NCBI GenBank assembly: GCA_902796975.1
Contig: CADBRF010000001.1
Span: forward strand, 1 to 7,091
Reading direction: 5' to 3'
Length of the DNA: 7,091 nt
Source of the DNA: an uncultured Coriobacteriaceae bacterium
GTDB taxonomy: Bacteria > Actinomycetota > Coriobacteriia > Coriobacteriales > QAMH01
Shown piece after piece: positions 4,747-7,091 of this stretch. The notes under the pieces were generated by a model. That model had not been told where the DNA came from. It worked only from the letters and a program-made list of their open reading frames with translations, and did no database searches. Position 1 is the stretch's first letter, and each line of letters starts with the position of its first letter. The translations under genes and the position numbers were made by a program.

Positions 4747-5694
4747 ATGCAAAAGTCTAGCTGGAAGTATTCCTATAATCCGTCGTTGTTCACGAGCGCG
4801 CTGAACACGCCATCGTGGGAACGCGTCGAGGGCACGCAATACCTCGAAGTCACACACGGGTGCGCTCACAACTCGTGCAGGTTCTGCACCTACTACAAGC
4901 GAACGCCTTTCAAGCCGAGCACAGATAAGGAAATCGAACGAAGCCTCAAGTACCTCAGCCTTGTAGACGCAAAGACGCCCATCAAGCGCATCTTCCTTCA
5001 GGGCGCTGACCCCTTCGTGCTGAGCTACGACCGTCTCATGGAGATCCGGGAGAAACTGTTCAGCACACTCCCCAATCTGGAGTCCATCGGTGGATACGGC
5101 CGCATGACCGACATCTGCAACAAGAGCGTTGACCAGCTCAAATCGCTTCACGAGGCCGGATTCACGGATTTCTTCTTCGGCGTGGAGAGCGCTGATGATG
5201 CTTTGCTCAAGTTCGTGAACAAGGGGTATGACGCGGATACACTCTGGGAGCAGGGCATGAAAATGCACGAATCGGGCATGCCCTGGAGAGCGGTCATCAT
5301 GCTCGGTCTTGGCGGCCATGGTTGGGGCGAATCGCATCCTTTGAAGACCGCGGAGTTCTTCAGCGCGACACAGCCTTCCGTCATCGGGATCGTATCGCTC
5401 ACCCTCATCTACGACCAGTACACCCACATGTTCCCTCCCCTCTACGAGGACATGAGAAACGGGACCTTCGTGGAAGCGGGAGAACTTGAGCGCTACGAGG
5501 AGCTCAAGTGCTTCATCGAGCACCTCGATTGTGAGACGGTCGTCGCGGGGCAGCACTCCACCATGCCCTACTGGATTGCCGGACGCATGCCTCGGGACAA
5601 GGAGAAAGTCCTGGAGAAGATTGATTGGGTGCTCGAGAACGGAGATGAACAGCACATGCGCTCGTTCAGGGACATGGGTGTGCAGGATACCTGA
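4747..5694 (+). CDS. Radical SAM protein with CX4CX2C cluster motif
   Basis: The 315-residue product is a radical SAM enzyme, which cleaves S-adenosylmethionine at a [4Fe-4S] cluster to start radical chemistry. The cluster ligands are C39, C44 and C47 in THGCAHNSCRFCTYY, a CX4CX2C spacing instead of the usual CX3CX2C. This spacing is known from a group of radical SAM proteins related to COG1032, often unassigned in function. Further core motifs include FLQGADPF, the glycine-containing IGGYGR, FGVESADD, and a C-terminal stretch with VIMLGLGGHG. No B12-binding domain is present. I chose the ATG at 4747 because AAAGGGG ends 5 nt before it; the frame is open 27 codons upstream but without a better site. 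It is divergent from the TetR-family gene, with the promoter and paired operators between. The reaction is unknown. Confidence 0.88.
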   Translation: MQKSSWKYSYNPSLFTSALNTPSWERVEGTQYLEVTHGCAHNSCRFCTYYKRTPFKPSTDKEIERSLKYLSLVDAKTPIKRIFLQGADPFVLSYDRLMEIREKLFSTLPNLESIGGYGRMTDICNKSVDQLKSLHEAGFTDFFFGVESADDALLKFVNKGYDADTLWEQGMKMHESGMPWRAVIMLGLGGHGWGESHPLKTAEFFSATQPSVIGIVSLTLIYDQYTHMFPPLYEDMRNGTFVEAGELERYEELKCFIEHLDCETVVAGQHSTMPYWIAGRMPRDKEKVLEKIDWVLENGDEQHMRSFRDMGVQDT

Positions 5695-5725
5695 TCCAGA
5701 CCCAGCGACCAGCAGATAATGAGCC

Positions 5726-5764
5726 AAGGGCGCGTTCATTCATTGCGAGTGGGCGCGCTTTTTA
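5726..5764 (+). terminator. Possible intrinsic terminator after the radical SAM gene
   Basis: AAGGGCGCG (5726-5734) can pair with CGCGCTTTT (5754-5762), using two G-U pairs, around a 19-nt loop, and the hairpin ends in a TTTTTATT tract. It begins 31 nt after the stop codon. The loop is long and two pairs are wobbles, so confidence is moderate. Confidence 0.45.
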
Positions 5765-5777
5765 TTATCCCGCTTCA

Positions 5778-5993
5778 ATGCAGAAGCAAGACTTGTTGGG
5801 ATATTTTGGACGCAGTTTTTCTACAATGCCGCCTTACTTGCAAACCCATGGTGGATCTTTGCAAGCCGCTTACGCGAAGGACAGGTGGCGTACCGGCATC
5901 GCAAGCTCGTTCGACCTGGTTGGTAAGTTGCACAATCACTATTCAACGTGGTCTCTCAACGTGTCTCGAATGGGTTCGTGGACATCTCCTTGA
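5778..5993 (+). CDS. Doubtful 71-codon reading frame, possibly a gene remnant
   Basis: This frame lies in the 357-bp gap between the radical SAM gene and the QueG-like gene. It starts MQKQDLLGYFGRSF and has protein-like composition, including RWRTGIASSFDLVGKL. There is no recognisable ribosome binding site and it directly follows the putative terminator. I do not recognise it. It could be a decayed gene fragment or a chance frame. I see nothing else in the gap. Confidence 0.2.
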   Translation: MQKQDLLGYFGRSFSTMPPYLQTHGGSLQAAYAKDRWRTGIASSFDLVGKLHNHYSTWSLNVSRMGSWTSP

Positions 5994-6051
5994 ACAGGTG
6001 GAAGGGCTGTTTTGTATATCCCCTGTCAAGCGCCTCGTACATATACCCGGC

Positions 6052-6792
6052 TCAAAACGCGCTATTGAGTTCCACCGTTTCAGCCCGAAAACGGGAATCT
6101 TCCCTGCTGAGGTACTTCCTCGTGTACCTGCACACGGCAAAACACCGCCCGCAGATGTCCACCTCGAACCCAAGGCTCTGCTTGGTGATGGCGACCATAG
6201 TCTCTAAGCACTTTTCCATATCAGCAATCTCAGACCTTGGTGTGCCCAACTCCCACAGGGTCCCTTTTAAGGCATGAGCAGGGCATGCGTTCACGCAGAT
6301 GTTGCACGAGCCGCATTTCGAGCCGGTGATTGGCTCATCCGCTTGAAGGGGCGCGTCTGTATAAAGCGTTGAGAGGCGGATTGCAGACCCATACTCTTCC
6401 GTGACGAGTAGACAGCTCTTCCCAATCCACCCAATCCCCGCTCGCGTCGCCGGGGTTTTATGCGGCAAAGTGGAGGTGAATGAATCCACCATCTCCGCTC
6501 GATTGGTTGTCAGAGCGTACGCTTGGTATCCCCGATCCCTCAGATATTTCTCACCAGCAAGGACGATTTCGTTCAGCTTGTGGTTCAAATCCGTATACAT
6601 TTGAAAGTACTTAGGCGTTGGCTTCTCTTGCACCGGCTTCACAATAGTTGCGGGAATGGGAAGCGCAACGGAGATGCCGTAGCGGAACGGGCAGGTTTCG
6701 ACCTCGCTCATATCGGCGACTCCAACGAGTTTAGCCCCTTGAGAAATCAGAAAATCCTTGATTGACTTTGTGAGCACTGCATCCTGAACCAT
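6052..6792 (-). CDS. QueG-like (epoxyqueuosine reductase-related) double [4Fe-4S] protein, short form
   Basis: The protein has the QueG family signature in the middle (ATRAGIGWIGKSCLLVTEEY, residues 115-134, then GSAIRLSTLYTDAPL). A ferredoxin-like cluster follows: C160, C163, C166 and C170-P171 (CxxCxxCxxxCP). A second cluster is suggested by C214, C217 and C221 (CGRCFAVC), probably with C195. At 246 residues it is clearly shorter than canonical QueG (about 310-380) and has no C-terminal HEAT-like repeats. It is likely one of the short homologues found in anaerobes, whose role may differ from queuosine synthesis. I chose the ATG at 6792; the frame opens at a GTG at 6822, and GGAGGGAG lies 13 nt before the ATG, a long spacing that leaves the start uncertain. 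No queuosine genes are adjacent. Confidence 0.8.
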   Translation of the reverse strand: MVQDAVLTKSIKDFLISQGAKLVGVADMSEVETCPFRYGISVALPIPATIVKPVQEKPTPKYFQMYTDLNHKLNEIVLAGEKYLRDRGYQAYALTTNRAEMVDSFTSTLPHKTPATRAGIGWIGKSCLLVTEEYGSAIRLSTLYTDAPLQADEPITGSKCGSCNICVNACPAHALKGTLWELGTPRSEIADMEKCLETMVAITKQSLGFEVDICGRCFAVCRYTRKYLSREDSRFRAETVELNSAF

Positions 6793-6867
6793 GGTATCGA
6801 CGACACTCCCTCCTGCGCCCACGAATTGATGACCAGCTTCGTTCTAATGACATAATGGCAGAGCGGG

Positions 6868-6907
6868 TTCCGAAAAACTATGAGAAACGGACCAGGTACT
6901 TTCGGAA
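6868..6907. repeat. Inverted repeat upstream of the QueG-like gene
   Basis: TTCCGAAA (6868-6875) and TTTCGGAA (6900-6907) are perfect 8-bp inverted arms with a 24-bp gap. They lie about 80 bp upstream of the QueG-like start. This could be a regulator site, a leader hairpin or a weak terminator for the frame entering from the right; no T run follows on either strand. Confidence 0.35.
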
Positions 6908-6969
6908 TTGTTGCAAGCGAGACGGGTGTTGACGGAGTTGCGGGCAGGGAAGAGACTGCGGTGCATGTT

Positions 6970-7089
6970 TCACGGCAAGTAGAGGGACGGTTTTTCTTTC
7001 GGCATTCTGGTTAGATTGGAAAAGTGCATGAGTGTTTTCTGATAGCTTCTCGTTTTCATGCGCAGTACAACGTCATTAGCATGTTCCAG
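6970..7089 (-). CDS. 3' end of a possible gene entering from the right edge
   Basis: On the minus strand a frame is open from the window edge for 39 codons and ends at TGA (6972-6970). It includes segments such as LEHANDVVLRMKTRSYQKTL and ends KEKPSLYLP. The composition is basic and plausible, but it is too short to identify and could be chance. If real, it is the gene upstream of the QueG-like gene on the same strand. Confidence 0.25.
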   Translation of the reverse strand: MEHANDVVLRMKTRSYQKTLMHFSNLTRMPKEKPSLYLP

Positions 7090-7091
7090 CA

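Noticed and set aside
4657..5739. 360-codon minus-strand frame opposite the radical SAM gene
   Set aside because: It is antisense to a clear radical SAM protein and its translation shows no family motif; it is a codon-usage shadow.

Overview
The window (about 7.1 kb, roughly 50% GC) looks like a chromosomal accessory region of an anaerobic bacterium. Several genes belong to families common in obligate anaerobes: a flavin nitroreductase, a radical SAM protein and a short QueG-like double [4Fe-4S] protein. The style of these proteins suggests a gut Coriobacteriia (Eggerthellaceae-like) or Clostridia host. This is an impression from sequence style, not a database result.

Left part (1-2034): the adaptation end of a type II CRISPR-Cas locus. 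A GC-rich, hairpin-rich non-coding stretch (1-205) precedes cas1 and cas2. No cas9 is visible and it is presumed to lie upstream. No csn2 follows cas2, which fits subtype II-C. Cas1 keeps its three metal-binding residues. Cas2 has lost the normally invariant N-terminal aspartate. A 36-bp near-perfect palindrome starts on the first base after the cas2 stop codon, and an identical copy lies at 1993-2028. The 440 bp between the copies is not a normal spacer. It is a minus-strand slice of a compact overlapping gene cluster: the 3' end of one gene, an intact 77-codon gene, and the first 17 codons of a DUF2513 gene. Both ends are cut exactly at the palindromes. This is the most interesting object in the window. 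It looks like captured foreign DNA flanked by a duplicated 36-bp site, which is the geometry of Cas1-Cas2 integration but with an insert more than ten times normal spacer length.

Middle (2035-4457): three minus-strand genes, namely a nitroreductase, a small HD-domain alarmone-hydrolase-like protein and a TetR-family regulator. Between the last two are two inverted copies of a 64-bp palindromic element.

Right (4458-7091): the TetR gene is divergent from a radical SAM gene. The intergenic region holds a sigma70-type promoter whose -10 box is embedded in one of two tandem 12-bp palindromic operators, so the regulator very probably controls the radical SAM gene. A probable terminator follows the radical SAM gene, then an unexplained stretch, then a minus-strand QueG-like iron-sulfur protein. 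The 3' tail of another minus-strand reading frame enters from the right edge.
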